52,692 nt of DNA from Deltaproteobacteria bacterium (lineage in GTDB: Bacteria > Desulfobacterota > Desulfobulbia > Desulfobulbales > Desulfobulbaceae): contig JAJRQC010000039.1 of NCBI GenBank assembly GCA_024280455.1, forward strand, positions 1 through 52,692. The letters are read 5' to 3'. Of this stretch, positions 44,400-52,657 are shown piece by piece. The notes below the pieces were generated by a model. It had not been told where the DNA came from and ran no database searches. It saw only the letters and a program-made list of their open reading frames with translations. Position numbers and translations under genes: made by a program. Position 1 is the first letter of the stretch, and the number at the start of each line of letters is the position of its first letter.

Positions 44400-45209
44400 A
44401 TGGAAACACAGAAGAAAAACGAACAGTGGCAGGTGATTTCCGGCTTGCTGATTCTCAGCATAATCGGTCTGTTTGTGGTTATTGGACCCTTTTTGACTCC
44501 CGATCCCTGCAGGCAGAATCTGACTCAGGTCTTTACCCAGCCCGGTACGCCCTATCTGCTGGGAGCCGATCATCTCGGCAGGAGTGTCGCCGCCCGACTG
44601 GCAGGGGGAGGAATGAACACCCTTTCTTTCAGCCTGCTGTGTGTTGCAGGTTCGGTCCTTTCCGGGGTCGGGCTTGGGCTGGCTGCCGCCTGGTGCGGCG
44701 GCTTGACGGATACGCTCATTATGCGACTTGTGGATATCACCATGGCGTTTCCGGGTATTATTCTGGCCCTTCTGATTGCCGGAGTGGTCGGAGGCGGGCC
44801 CGTGGCGGTCATTATCGCCTTGATGCTCACCGGCTGGCCCGAATACTGCCGTATCAGCAGAGCCGTTGGACTGAACACAATGTCCCGTCCCTATGTGGAG
44901 GCCGGAGTGCTGGCAGGGTTTTCAGGTTTTTTTATCCTGAGGAAATACATCATTGCAGAAGTACTGCCCCAGATAACGGTTCTTGCCCCCCTCGGACTTG
45001 GCCGAACCGTCCTGAATATATCTTCACTGGGATTTCTCGGCATCGGCCTGGCTCCGCCTGAACCTGAATGGGGGGCCATGATTGCCGAGTCTCTGCCCTA
45101 CTTAAGGCAATCGCCTCATCTGGTGCTGGTTCCGGCAACAGCACTGTCCCTGACGGTCTTTGCCTTCTTTCTGATCGGCCGTCCTCTGGGCCGGAGGGTG
45201 AGAAAATGA
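44400..45209 (+). CDS. nikC: nickel ABC transporter permease, NikC-like
   Basis: A 269-residue permease, partner of NikB. The conserved N-terminal block TPYLLGADHLGRSVAARLAGGGMNTL is followed by six helices and the EAA-type loop (YCRISRAVGLNTMSRPYVEAGVLAGFSG...). The ATG at 44400 is chosen; a TTG at 44391, overlapping the nikB stop, would add three residues. The gene overlaps the next one by four bases (ATGA). Confidence 0.87.
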   Translation: METQKKNEQWQVISGLLILSIIGLFVVIGPFLTPDPCRQNLTQVFTQPGTPYLLGADHLGRSVAARLAGGGMNTLSFSLLCVAGSVLSGVGLGLAAAWCGGLTDTLIMRLVDITMAFPGIILALLIAGVVGGGPVAVIIALMLTGWPEYCRISRAVGLNTMSRPYVEAGVLAGFSGFFILRKYIIAEVLPQITVLAPLGLGRTVLNISSLGFLGIGLAPPEPEWGAMIAESLPYLRQSPHLVLVPATALSLTVFAFFLIGRPLGRRVRK

Positions 45210-46039
45210 GAACTCCCCTGCTCCAGGTGAATGATCTGACAATCCGCTCTGTTGCGCAGAGAAAACGACTGGTTGCCGATGTCAGCTTTACCGTTTCCAG
45301 GGGAGAGGCCTTTACCCTGATAGGAGAGACTGGTTCCGGAAAAACACTGGTGGCCCAGGCCGTGTGCAGCTGCTTGCCGGAAGAACTTGTCGCCGGCGGA
45401 GCAGTTGATTTCAAAGGCGTTAATCTTGCCCGGCTTCCTGCAAAGGAAAAGCGACGCATTTATGGAAAAGAATTATTTCTACTTCCCCAGGAGCCGAACT
45501 CGGCTCTTGACCCGGTTATGCTGGTGGCAGGCCAGGTATCCGAAATATTCAGGTATGTACGAAGGTATGATCCTCAAGAGCTGCGCCATACGCTTGCAGC
45601 ACTTTTTTCCGACCTTGGCCTCTCCCTTTCAGGCAACGGAAGGCTTTACCCCTGTCAGCTCTCCGGGGGGATGCAACAGCGAATACTTCTGGCAATTGGA
45701 CTTGCGGTTCCTGCTGAATTTATTGTTGTTGATGAGCCGACCAAGGGGCTTGATGCAATCTCCAGAGCATCAGCAGTGAAGAAGCTGAAAAACCTGCTCA
45801 GCAAAGGAAAAACCCTGCTCTGCATAACCCATGACCTGTCGGTGGCCCGTGCGCTTGGCGGCCGGATGGCCGTGATGTACGGCGGGTATATCGTCGAGTC
45901 AGGGGACGTTTGGCAACTGCTTGATGCACCAAAGCATCCCTATACCAGGGGGCTGGTCAATGCCGCCCCTGAAAACGGCCTGATTCCCATAGCTGAAGAA
46001 GTACTGGCCGCCATGAAAACTGCCTGGCAGAATGGCTGA
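45206..46039 (+). CDS. nikD: nickel ABC transporter ATP-binding protein, NikD-like
   Basis: A 277-residue ATPase. Walker A is LIGETGSGKTLVAQAV, the Q-loop is LLPQEPNSALDP, the signature LSGGMQQRILLA, Walker B FIVVDEPTKGLD, the switch CITHDLSVA, and a C-terminal oligopeptide-permease tail with HPYTRGLVNAAP is present. The start at 45206 follows the nikC overlap. A longer frame upstream is shadow sequence in nikC. Confidence 0.88.
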   Translation: MRTPLLQVNDLTIRSVAQRKRLVADVSFTVSRGEAFTLIGETGSGKTLVAQAVCSCLPEELVAGGAVDFKGVNLARLPAKEKRRIYGKELFLLPQEPNSALDPVMLVAGQVSEIFRYVRRYDPQELRHTLAALFSDLGLSLSGNGRLYPCQLSGGMQQRILLAIGLAVPAEFIVVDEPTKGLDAISRASAVKKLKNLLSKGKTLLCITHDLSVARALGGRMAVMYGGYIVESGDVWQLLDAPKHPYTRGLVNAAPENGLIPIAEEVLAAMKTAWQNG

Positions 46040-46754
46040 ACAGCGGGTGGAAAAGATGGCTGATTACTGTATCAGAGCGGAAAATCTGACAAAATCTTTT
46101 TCAGGAAAAGGCAGGAACAACAGCAAGGTGCTGTATCGGGACCTTTCACTTGCTGTCAGGCCGGGAGAGATTGTCGGCCTTTTCGGTCCCTCCGGTTGCG
46201 GCAAGTCAACCCTGGGAGATATTCTTCTTTCCCTCCAGTTACCTGACCGGGGAAATGTTTTCTGGAACGGGGTCAATGTACTTCAGGCCGGCAGAAAAAA
46301 GCGAAAGGCCCTGCGGCCCCTTTTTCAAAAAATACACCAGGATCCCGGCTCCTCTTTCCCGCCCCATCAGCTGGTTGGAGAAGCCCTGTATGATATTGTC
46401 AGACTCAGAAACCCAGCCCTTGCCGGAGAGGGTTACCGGCAACAGATGGCAGCGGCTGCCCAGGAGGTACACCTGGATGAAAAGTTGCTTGACCGTTACC
46501 CGATCCAGCTCTCCGGTGGAGAAATACAACGGTTCGCCCTGGCACGGGCTCTGCTGAACAATCCGGTTTTCCTGGTGGCTGATGAGCCCACCTCGCGGCT
46601 GGATTACTCGGTACAGGCTAATATAATACGGCTGCTGATGCGGCTTGCCGAAAAACGGAGAATAGGAATACTGCTGATCAGCCACGACCGCTCACTTCTC
46701 CAGGTTGCCTGTGAACGGATTATGACTTTGAAAGAGGAGGACAACAAAATTTGA
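46032..46754 (+). CDS. nikE: nickel ABC transporter ATP-binding protein, NikE-like
   Basis: A 240-residue ATPase forming a pair with the upstream ATPase. Walker A is LFGPSGCGKSTLGDIL, the Q-loop FQKIHQDPGSSFPP, the signature LSGGEIQRFALA, Walker B FLVADEPTSRLD, and the switch LLISHDRSLL. It starts eight bases before the end of nikD. The C-terminal OPP tail is short, as is usual for the second ATPase of these systems. Confidence 0.88.
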   Translation: MAEQRVEKMADYCIRAENLTKSFSGKGRNNSKVLYRDLSLAVRPGEIVGLFGPSGCGKSTLGDILLSLQLPDRGNVFWNGVNVLQAGRKKRKALRPLFQKIHQDPGSSFPPHQLVGEALYDIVRLRNPALAGEGYRQQMAAAAQEVHLDEKLLDRYPIQLSGGEIQRFALARALLNNPVFLVADEPTSRLDYSVQANIIRLLMRLAEKRRIGILLISHDRSLLQVACERIMTLKEEDNKI

Positions 46755-47482
46755 TGAACCATACAGAGTTAATGCAATCTATTCGGACATACTGGGACTG
46801 GCGAGCCTCCTCTTTTGACAACACTTCCGCCCGGCAGCAAAGTTGGTGGCAGGTTTACAACCATATACTGAATGGTTCAGCAAGGCAATGTATACTGGAT
46901 GCCGGTACAGGCACAGGCTTTATTGCCACCGGACTGGCGGAGAAAGGCCACATGGTAACCGGTATTGACCTTTCCCCGGTCATGTTACAACTGGCCAGGG
47001 CAGCAACTGCCGAAAAAAAAATCAACCTGCAATTCCTCGCAGCCGACGCCGTTGATCCCCCCTTCAGACCGGAAAGTTTTGATGCGGTTGTCTGCCGAAA
47101 CCTGCTCTGGACCATTCCCGATCCCGGTCTTGCCTTACGGCGGTGGCACAAGATCCTCAAATCCGGCGGGAAACTTGTCGTCTCCGATGGCATCTGGCGG
47201 AGTAGCGGCTTTAAAGGAGTATTGAACCAATATGTACGCCTGATATTCTCTGTCATGAAGAAAGGTTTTTCCAGCTCCACCCCGCTTCGCTTTGCTGTGG
47301 CTTACGGCTCATGCAGGGATAAACTCCCATACCTGAACGGTATCCACGCAGATGCGGCCCGGGAACTGCTGCTTGGCTCAGGTTTCAGCCAACCGGTTCA
47401 GCACGAACACCTCTTTACCCGGCATCCCTATCCGACAGGTTACGGCTCCCGTTTTTTTGTCATCAGTGCCGCCCGGCCATGA
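46754..47482 (+). CDS. class I SAM-dependent methyltransferase at the end of the nickel operon
   Basis: A 242-residue methyltransferase. The SAM loop is CILDAGTGTGFIATGLAEKG, followed by VTGIDLSPVMLQLARAA, then FDAVVCRNLLWTIPDPGLALRRWHKILKSGGKLVVSDG (motif II and post-II). It lacks recognisable substrate domains. Its ATG shares one base with the nikE stop, so it is co-expressed with the transporter under the same operator. A role in making or modifying a nickel-chelating metabolite, or in a nickel-dependent pathway, is inference; the substrate is unknown. Confidence 0.82.
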   Translation: MNHTELMQSIRTYWDWRASSFDNTSARQQSWWQVYNHILNGSARQCILDAGTGTGFIATGLAEKGHMVTGIDLSPVMLQLARAATAEKKINLQFLAADAVDPPFRPESFDAVVCRNLLWTIPDPGLALRRWHKILKSGGKLVVSDGIWRSSGFKGVLNQYVRLIFSVMKKGFSSSTPLRFAVAYGSCRDKLPYLNGIHADAARELLLGSGFSQPVQHEHLFTRHPYPTGYGSRFFVISAARP

Positions 47483-47643
47483 TTGCCTGTGTATGCAAAC
47501 CAGGCTTACCTGCCTCAACGTTCTCAGTGCATAGGTTCAAAAGGCACCCCATCTTCGGAGTCTACGTACCTGCCCGGTCGCATTTGCCCGCATAGAGGGT
47601 GACACCAGACACCGCTTCGCTGTTACGCTGTTATAGCGAGCAA

Positions 47644-47802
47644 ATGCGACTGTACAACATTCTGATAGTCGGCATCTGGATGCTTTGGATGCTTAGACAG
47701 TACCTGCGGGGAAACGGTGGTCATTATCATTTTCACCTTTTCGGCCAAACTCACAGCCATACAAAAAAACGTACGCAAGCACCCCTTGTTCATCCCCCTT
47801 GA
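47644..47802 (+). CDS. possible small histidine-rich membrane peptide
   Basis: A 52-codon frame: a hydrophobic helix (LYNILIVGIWMLWMLRQYL) then GNGGHYHFHLFGQTHSH, with five histidines. The helix plus histidine cluster resembles the metal-binding loop of NicO/UreH-type nickel transporters, and the position right after the nickel operon is suggestive. It has no strong SD and overlaps the ftsH stop (opposite strand) by 13 bases. It could be a real small protein or a remnant of a nickel permease. GTCGCATTTGC (47577-47587) and GCAAATGCGAC (47640-47650) form an inverted repeat across its start. The rest of 47483-47789 holds no gene. Confidence 0.35.
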   Translation: MRLYNILIVGIWMLWMLRQYLRGNGGHYHFHLFGQTHSHTKKRTQAPLVHPP

Positions 47803-49688
47803 GTCTCGGCAGCAGCAATAACCTCTTTCACCTCTTCACCGCTGATAACCTCCTTCTCTTCAAGACGGACGGCAAGGGCTTCAAGAATCTTGCGCTTTTC
47901 GTTGAGGATCTCCGTGGCCTGCTGATGCTGCTCTTCTACAATCTGCCGCGTTTCCTCATCGATCATCTGGGCAGTGGCCTCGCTGAAATTGCGCTCTTCC
48001 TGGCCCTGGATGCCGAGATACTGCAGATCCTGCGACCTTCCATAGGTAATAGGCCCGAGTTTTTTACTCATGCCCAGGCGGGTAATCATTGAGCGGGCAA
48101 TCTCCGAGGCCCGTTCCAGATCATTGGAGGCGCCGCTGGAGCTGTCCCCGAAAACAATCTCCTCGGCCACCCGGCCGCCGAGGAGAATGGCAATCTGATC
48201 CTTGAGCTCAGCCTCGGTGGAAAGAAATTTTTCATCCACCGGCAGCTGCATGGTGTAGCCCAGGGCCGCAATCCCCCTGGGAATAATGGAGACCTTGTGT
48301 ACCGGTTCACCGGTGGGCACGGTTACCGCCATCAGGGTATGACCGGACTCATGAAAGGCAATCCGATGTTTTTCCTCAGGGTTCAGGACCCGGTGTTTTT
48401 TCTCAGGTCCGGCAACGATCCGGTCAATGGCAGCTTCAAAATCCTTCATGGTCACGGCCTTGCCCTTACGCCGCAGGGCCTGAATAGCGGCCTCGTTGCA
48501 GATATTTTCCAGATCGGCTCCGGTAAAACCCGGGGTACGCTGGGCAACTACGGTCAAATCCACATCATCGCCCATCTCCAGTTTCCTCGAATGCAGCTTC
48601 AAAATTGCGGCACGATCCCTGAGATCCGGTTTGTCCACCAGCACCTGGCGGTCAAAACGACCGGCCCGCAGCAGGGCCTTATCCAGAATCTCCGGCCGAT
48701 TGGTGGCAGCCATTACCACCACGCCGGTGTAGGGATCAAAACCGTCCATCTCGGTGAGAATCTGGTTGAGGGTCTGTTCCCGCTCATCATGACCGCCCAT
48801 GACCGGTCCGGCACCACGAGCCCGGCCTATGGCGTCGAGCTCGTCGATAAAAATAATACAGGGCGCCTTCTTTCGGGCCTGCTCAAAAAGCTCCCTGACT
48901 CGGGCCGCACCGACACCGACAAACATCTCAATAAATTCGGAACCACTGATGGCAAAAAACGGCACGCCGGATTCGCCGGAGACGGCACGGGCCAGCAGGG
49001 TTTTACCGGTACCGGGAGGACCGACCATCAACACCCCTTTGGGCATTCGGCCACCCAATGCCTGAATCTGGGTCGGATCTTTGAGAAAATCCACGCTCTC
49101 CTTCAGTTCCTGTTTGGCCTCTTCCGCCCCGGCCACATCATCAAAGGTGACCCTGGGCTGATCATCGGGATGGATATGAATCTTGTTGCCGATATTGAGC
49201 ACTCCCTGGCCCATGGAGCCCATACGCTTGGCCATCCAACCCCAGAACAGAAAAAGCAGACCAAAGGGCAGGACCCAGTTGACCAGAAATTTTCCCAGCC
49301 AGTTGGTATTCTGACGCACGGTATACTTGACCCCCTGTTTTTCCAGGGTCATTGCCAGATCATTATTCCACATCAACGGCACGGTAATGAACCGACGGGG
49401 CTGATTGGTTTTTTCATCCTTCAGGGTCAGAGTACCGGTGATCACCTGGTCGGTAACCACTGCTTCGGCCACTTCATGCTTATTCACATAGGTCAGGAAT
49501 TCACTGTACGGGATCTCCTGCTGCCGGGCCTGTTGATAGCCCTGATACAACTGAAAGGAAATCAGGATAAAAATAAGATAGAGCCAGAAGGTGAAATTCG
49601 GGTTCTGCCAGAACTTTTCACGACTGGTCTTATTGATCTCGATTTCCGGTTTTTTACCGTTCCCGAACATAAAATTGGCTTTCTTCAT
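47790..49688 (-). CDS. ftsH: FtsH ATP-dependent zinc metalloprotease
   Basis: A 632-residue membrane-anchored AAA+ protease. After a 30-residue cytosolic tail, the first transmembrane helix is at 32-48 ([17 protein letters not shown]), then a periplasmic domain and a second helix near 134-152. The AAA domain follows: Walker A GPPGTGKT (223-230), Walker [17 protein letters not shown], second region of homology [22 protein letters not shown]. The zinc site is HESGH (446-450). The C-terminus is helical. It degrades unassembled membrane proteins. It is convergent with the nickel operon. Confidence 0.96.
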   Translation of the reverse strand: MKKANFMFGNGKKPEIEINKTSREKFWQNPNFTFWLYLIFILISFQLYQGYQQARQQEIPYSEFLTYVNKHEVAEAVVTDQVITGTLTLKDEKTNQPRRFITVPLMWNNDLAMTLEKQGVKYTVRQNTNWLGKFLVNWVLPFGLLFLFWGWMAKRMGSMGQGVLNIGNKIHIHPDDQPRVTFDDVAGAEEAKQELKESVDFLKDPTQIQALGGRMPKGVLMVGPPGTGKTLLARAVSGESGVPFFAISGSEFIEMFVGVGAARVRELFEQARKKAPCIIFIDELDAIGRARGAGPVMGGHDEREQTLNQILTEMDGFDPYTGVVVMAATNRPEILDKALLRAGRFDRQVLVDKPDLRDRAAILKLHSRKLEMGDDVDLTVVAQRTPGFTGADLENICNEAAIQALRRKGKAVTMKDFEAAIDRIVAGPEKKHRVLNPEEKHRIAFHESGHTLMAVTVPTGEPVHKVSIIPRGIAALGYTMQLPVDEKFLSTEAELKDQIAILLGGRVAEEIVFGDSSSGASNDLERASEIARSMITRLGMSKKLGPITYGRSQDLQYLGIQGQEERNFSEATAQMIDEETRQIVEEQHQQATEILNEKRKILEALAVRLEEKEVISGEEVKEVIAAAETQGG

Positions 49689-49851
49689 TCCTTATCCTCA
49701 TCTCTTTATCATGGGAAATATAAGATACTTTTTTCGTAGCAGACTCAAGAGAACAATAAACCAAAACCGCAAAAAGGCAAGCCGGGGACGAGAATATTCA
49801 AAGAGCCGACCACAACACCTGCCGCAGGCTATTGCGCCGGAAAAAAATCAT

Positions 49852-49880
49852 TGACAAAAAGAACGCCAGCCTCTACAATA
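49852..49880 (+). promoter_or_regulatory. sigma-70 promoter of the arsR gene
   Basis: TTGACA (49852-49857) and TACAAT (49875-49880) are separated by 17 bases, an almost ideal promoter. It is 38 bases before the ATG and directly upstream of a palindromic operator. Confidence 0.75.
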
Positions 49881-49881
49881 A

Positions 49882-49897
49882 TCGCTAAATAGCGATA
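49882..49897 (+). promoter_or_regulatory. probable ArsR-family operator
   Basis: ATCGCT-AAAT-AGCGAT is a perfect inverted repeat between the -10 and the start codon, where ArsR-family repressors bind. An AT-rich stretch (TATATGAATATA) follows at 49897-49908 and could belong to the same site. Autoregulation is inferred. Confidence 0.6.
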
Positions 49898-49917
49898 TAT
49901 GAATATAGAGGAAAAAC

Positions 49918-50268
49918 ATGAAAGCATTTATTCGAGTGGCAAAGGCCCTGTCCGACCCCAACCGGGTTCGGGTTCTGAAACTCCTGCAGGAAGGTGAACT
50001 CTGTGTCTGTGAAATCCAGAAGGTTCTGGGGCTGGCCCAGTCGACGGTCTCCAAGCATATGAAACTTCTTGAAGATGCCGGCCTGGTGAACAGGAGACGT
50101 CAGGGAACATGGATACTCTACAGCTTGGCCGACGGCAGCGAATCAGAGTATGCAAAGGTCATGCTTGCCGAGTTGGCGCACTGGCTGGATGACGATGCGG
50201 AACTGAACCAGATGCGCGAGATCCTGCCGGAAGCTGCGGTATTGCGTGACTGTAAGACTAAAAACTAA
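49918..50268 (+). CDS. ArsR family metal-responsive repressor
   Basis: A 116-residue winged-helix repressor. The first helices start KALSDPNRVRVLKLLQEG, followed by ELCVCEIQ with the metal-binding pair C29 and C31 (the ELCVCD-type motif of arsenic-sensing ArsR). The recognition helix is LAQSTVSKHMKLLEDAGLV, then the wing RRRQGTWILYSL. It would sense As(III) or a related metal and repress the genes that follow. The SD AGAGGAAA lies 5 bases before the ATG. Confidence 0.87.
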   Translation: MKAFIRVAKALSDPNRVRVLKLLQEGELCVCEIQKVLGLAQSTVSKHMKLLEDAGLVNRRRQGTWILYSLADGSESEYAKVMLAELAHWLDDDAELNQMREILPEAAVLRDCKTKN

Positions 50269-50277
50269 AGGAAGATC

Positions 50278-51372
50278 ATGGAACCAATCCAACCCTCCGG
50301 CTGCGGCTGCACAAAACCGGACAACGGCCATGCGGCCGGAACAACACAAAACATGAGCCCGGGAAAAGCAGCCTTTTTCGGCCTGATCGGCTTTGCCCTC
50401 TGGTATGTGGTCTATAAACAGCTTGAGCCGTTCTCTCACTTTTTCGCCTACTCTCTACTCGGCCTGGAGAGGGAAAGTCATTTCGGCGAGGCAATCCAGT
50501 TCTTCATCTACGACACCCCCAAGGTCATGATGCTGTTAACCCTGGTTGTTTTTGTTATCGGCATGCTGCGCTCGTTTTTTACCCAGGAACGCACCCGCAA
50601 ATACCTGGCCGGAAAACGGGAAACCGCCGGCAACGTTATGGCGGCCCTGTTGGGTATCGTCACTCCGTTCTGTTCCTGTTCAGCCGTACCGCTGTTCTTA
50701 GGCTTTGTCCAGGCCGGTGTCCCGCTGGGTGTAACCTTTTCCTTTCTCATTGCCGCTCCCATGGTCAATGAAATCGCCCTGATTCTCCTCTACGGTCTGC
50801 TCGGCTGGAAGATTGCGGCCCTGTATCTCGGCACCGGTTTACTCATCGCCATTCTTGCCGGCTGGGTTATCGGCCGCTTTAAACTGGAGCACTGGATTGA
50901 AGACTGGGTTCAGGAGTTACGGGCCGCAGAGGCAGTGGTGATCGAAGAGAAACCGTCCTGGGCCGACCGCATCGAACGCGGTCGTGAGGCGGTGCGCGAT
51001 ATCGTTGGTAAAGTCTGGATCTATGTGGTTGCCGGTATTGCCGTCGGGGCACTGATCCACGGCTACGTGCCCGAAACCCTGATGGCCTCGATCATGGGTA
51101 AAGATGCCTGGTGGTCGGTTCCGGCCGCCGTTGTGGTCGGCATCCCCATGTATTCCAATGCCGCCGGCATCGTCCCGGTGGTTGAAGCACTGCTGGGCAA
51201 AGGTGCAGCCCTGGGTACGGTGCTGGCCTTCATGATGAGTGTCATCGCCCTGTCCCTGCCGGAGATGGTTATTCTGCGCAAGGTCTTAAAACCTAAGCTC
51301 ATCGCTGTCTTTATTGCGGTGGTTGGGACCGGTATTCTGTTTACAGGTTTTTTGTTTAATATGGTTATTTAA
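50278..51372 (+). CDS. permease of the ArsP/DUF318 group
   Basis: A 364-residue membrane permease with about eight hydrophobic segments. The key motif TPFCSCSAVPLFLGFVQAGVPLG holds two cysteines in a CSC triplet, as in ArsP and related permeases. A cysteine-containing tail (SGCGC) begins the protein. The second half repeats the fold (VGIPMYSNAAGIVPVVEALL). It sits nine bases after the ArsR-type gene, so it is very likely an efflux permease for arsenic or a related compound. The half-size pair at 33862-34844 are distant relatives. Confidence 0.85.
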   Translation: MEPIQPSGCGCTKPDNGHAAGTTQNMSPGKAAFFGLIGFALWYVVYKQLEPFSHFFAYSLLGLERESHFGEAIQFFIYDTPKVMMLLTLVVFVIGMLRSFFTQERTRKYLAGKRETAGNVMAALLGIVTPFCSCSAVPLFLGFVQAGVPLGVTFSFLIAAPMVNEIALILLYGLLGWKIAALYLGTGLLIAILAGWVIGRFKLEHWIEDWVQELRAAEAVVIEEKPSWADRIERGREAVRDIVGKVWIYVVAGIAVGALIHGYVPETLMASIMGKDAWWSVPAAVVVGIPMYSNAAGIVPVVEALLGKGAALGTVLAFMMSVIALSLPEMVILRKVLKPKLIAVFIAVVGTGILFTGFLFNMVI

Positions 51373-51418
51373 ACCCGAAAACATTACTCCAAAACACAAT
51401 CAAGAGAGGAAAATATTC

Positions 51419-51649
51419 ATGGAAATCAAAGTATGCGGCCCCGGATGTCCGTCCTGTGAGCAGGCCCAAAAAATTGTTGAGGCTGCCGTTGCCGCTACAG
51501 GGGTGAAGGCCACCATCACCAAGGTGACGGATTTTCAGGAGATTGCCAAGCTGGGTATTTTCTCCACCCCGGCAGTAGTCGTCGACGGAGGGGTTAAGTG
51601 CGTGGGCCGGGTGCCCAAACAGGCCGAGATTGAAGGGTGGATCCGCTGA
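51419..51649 (+). CDS. small thioredoxin-like (redox-active disulfide) protein
   Basis: A 76-residue thioredoxin-fold protein. The redox motif is CPSC (C10-C13) in KVCGPGCPSCEQAQK, with a third cysteine at position 6. It is followed by ITKVTDFQEIAKLGIFSTPAVVVDG (the cis-proline region) and KCVGRVPKQAEIEGWI. It belongs to the short MTH895-type group often found next to permeases of the CSC-motif kind. It probably serves metal or thiol chemistry of this operon. The start was fixed by the SD AGAGAGGA. Confidence 0.83.
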   Translation: MEIKVCGPGCPSCEQAQKIVEAAVAATGVKATITKVTDFQEIAKLGIFSTPAVVVDGGVKCVGRVPKQAEIEGWIR

Positions 51650-51710
51650 AGGTATGTCGTCCGCTCGGAGTTCTCACGTATCTCATCACAGGGTTTATAA
51701 CGGTGTGGTT

Positions 51711-52193
51711 TCAGCTGTCAAAAAACTTGTAAGTGGTCAGGGGTACGTCATCATCCCGGGTTTTGGGGTTTTGGATACTCTCGGGCAGGCTTTCGACAAA
51801 TTCCTTAATCTCATCCCGCACCCTGCGGTAATGATCCATGGCTTCTTCTTCTGTTGCAGTACTTGCTGCCAGCCTGGGCGGGTCGTCAAAACCCCGGTGT
51901 ACAATCCGGGCCTGACCGGGAAAAATGGGACAGGATTCATGGGCATGATCACAGACCGTGATCACATAATCAAATTCACGGTTCGACAGTTCGTCGATCA
52001 GCTTTGACCGGTGCTCTGAAATATCCACCCCGGCCTCGGCCATCACCCGGATTGCATTTTCATTCATACCATGCTTTTCAATCCCGGCCGAATAGGGCTC
52101 AATCACGTCGCCTTTCAGATGTCCGGCCCAGCCTTCCGCCATCTGGCTGCGGCAGGAGTTACCGGTACAGAGAAAGAGTATTTTTGTTTTCAC
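51711..52193 (-). CDS. arsC: arsenate reductase, thioredoxin-coupled (LMW-PTPase type)
   Basis: A 160-residue enzyme reducing arsenate to arsenite. The phosphatase loop is ILFLCTGNSCRSQMAEGW, giving CX5R with C9 and R15. The redox pair comes in TVCDHAHESCPIFPG, two cysteines seven residues apart, as C82 and C89 in the Staphylococcus pI258 enzyme. GTG 52193 is preferred for its SD (AAGAGGA) and because the family starts here; ATG 52211 would add six residues. It opposes the arsR-permease-thioredoxin genes, with stops about 60 bases apart. Confidence 0.88.
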   Translation of the reverse strand: MKTKILFLCTGNSCRSQMAEGWAGHLKGDVIEPYSAGIEKHGMNENAIRVMAEAGVDISEHRSKLIDELSNREFDYVITVCDHAHESCPIFPGQARIVHRGFDDPPRLAASTATEEEAMDHYRRVRDEIKEFVESLPESIQNPKTRDDDVPLTTYKFFDS

Positions 52194-52224
52194 GGATTCC
52201 TCTTCGGTCATCCTACTTCCATTC

Positions 52225-52539
52225 TCAGCAGCAGGGGTTCCCCTTTGCGGTGGATGAACAGCCACAACTCTCACCAGCAGGTGCCGTAGCCAGGCTTACA
52301 GGTTCCCGCTTCGCTTCAGTGGGCACAAAGACAGTGTCAAATTCGCTGTCGAGCATCTGACCGGCTTCATCCCGTAAATGACGGGAAATATCCACCACCA
52401 GATCAATCTTGTCAGTAGATACTCCGTATCCCTGCAGACGTTCAAGCTGGCAGAGTCCTTTTTTGGGGTGATTTGAGGCAATGTTGGCAGCAAGTGAAAC
52501 CAGTGCCAGGGTGACGGGATCTAAAGCGCAGTCAGACAT
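52225..52539 (-). CDS. small protein with cysteine-rich C-terminus
   Basis: A 104-residue soluble protein of unknown function. It has an N-terminal helical part (DPVTLALVSLAANIASNHPKKGLCQLERL) slightly reminiscent of a carboxymuconolactone-decarboxylase-type helix, and a C-terminal tail with GESCGCSSTAKGNPCC, five cysteines that could bind As(III) or another soft metal. The start at 52539 follows an AGGAG SD. It is upstream of arsC on the same strand. I do not recognise a named family. Confidence 0.55.
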   Translation of the reverse strand: MSDCALDPVTLALVSLAANIASNHPKKGLCQLERLQGYGVSTDKIDLVVDISRHLRDEAGQMLDSEFDTVFVPTEAKREPVSLATAPAGESCGCSSTAKGNPCC

Positions 52540-52595
52540 TTCAAGCTCCTGTTTTATCCGAAAATATGGGTAGTTATTTGGCAAAGTTGGCGCAG

Positions 52596-52657
52596 GTATC
52601 CATTATTGGCTGCGGCAGCAGCCAATAATGGATACTCGACCGCATCGCGGGCGAGTA
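52596..52657. repeat. tandem strong hairpins
   Basis: GTATCCATTATTGGCTGC (52596-52613) pairs perfectly with 52618-52635, an 18-bp stem with a four-base loop. Directly after, TACTCGACCGC (52633-52643) pairs with GCGGGCGAGTA (52647-52657) at 10 of 11 positions. The two stems overlap by three bases. Neither is followed by a U-run, so they look like a regulatory or repeat structure upstream of the small cysteine gene. Confidence 0.65.

Noticed and set aside
48297-49739. 480-codon open frame on the plus strand opposite ftsH
   Set aside because: It is an antisense shadow of the well-supported ftsH gene, with a composition not matching any protein family.
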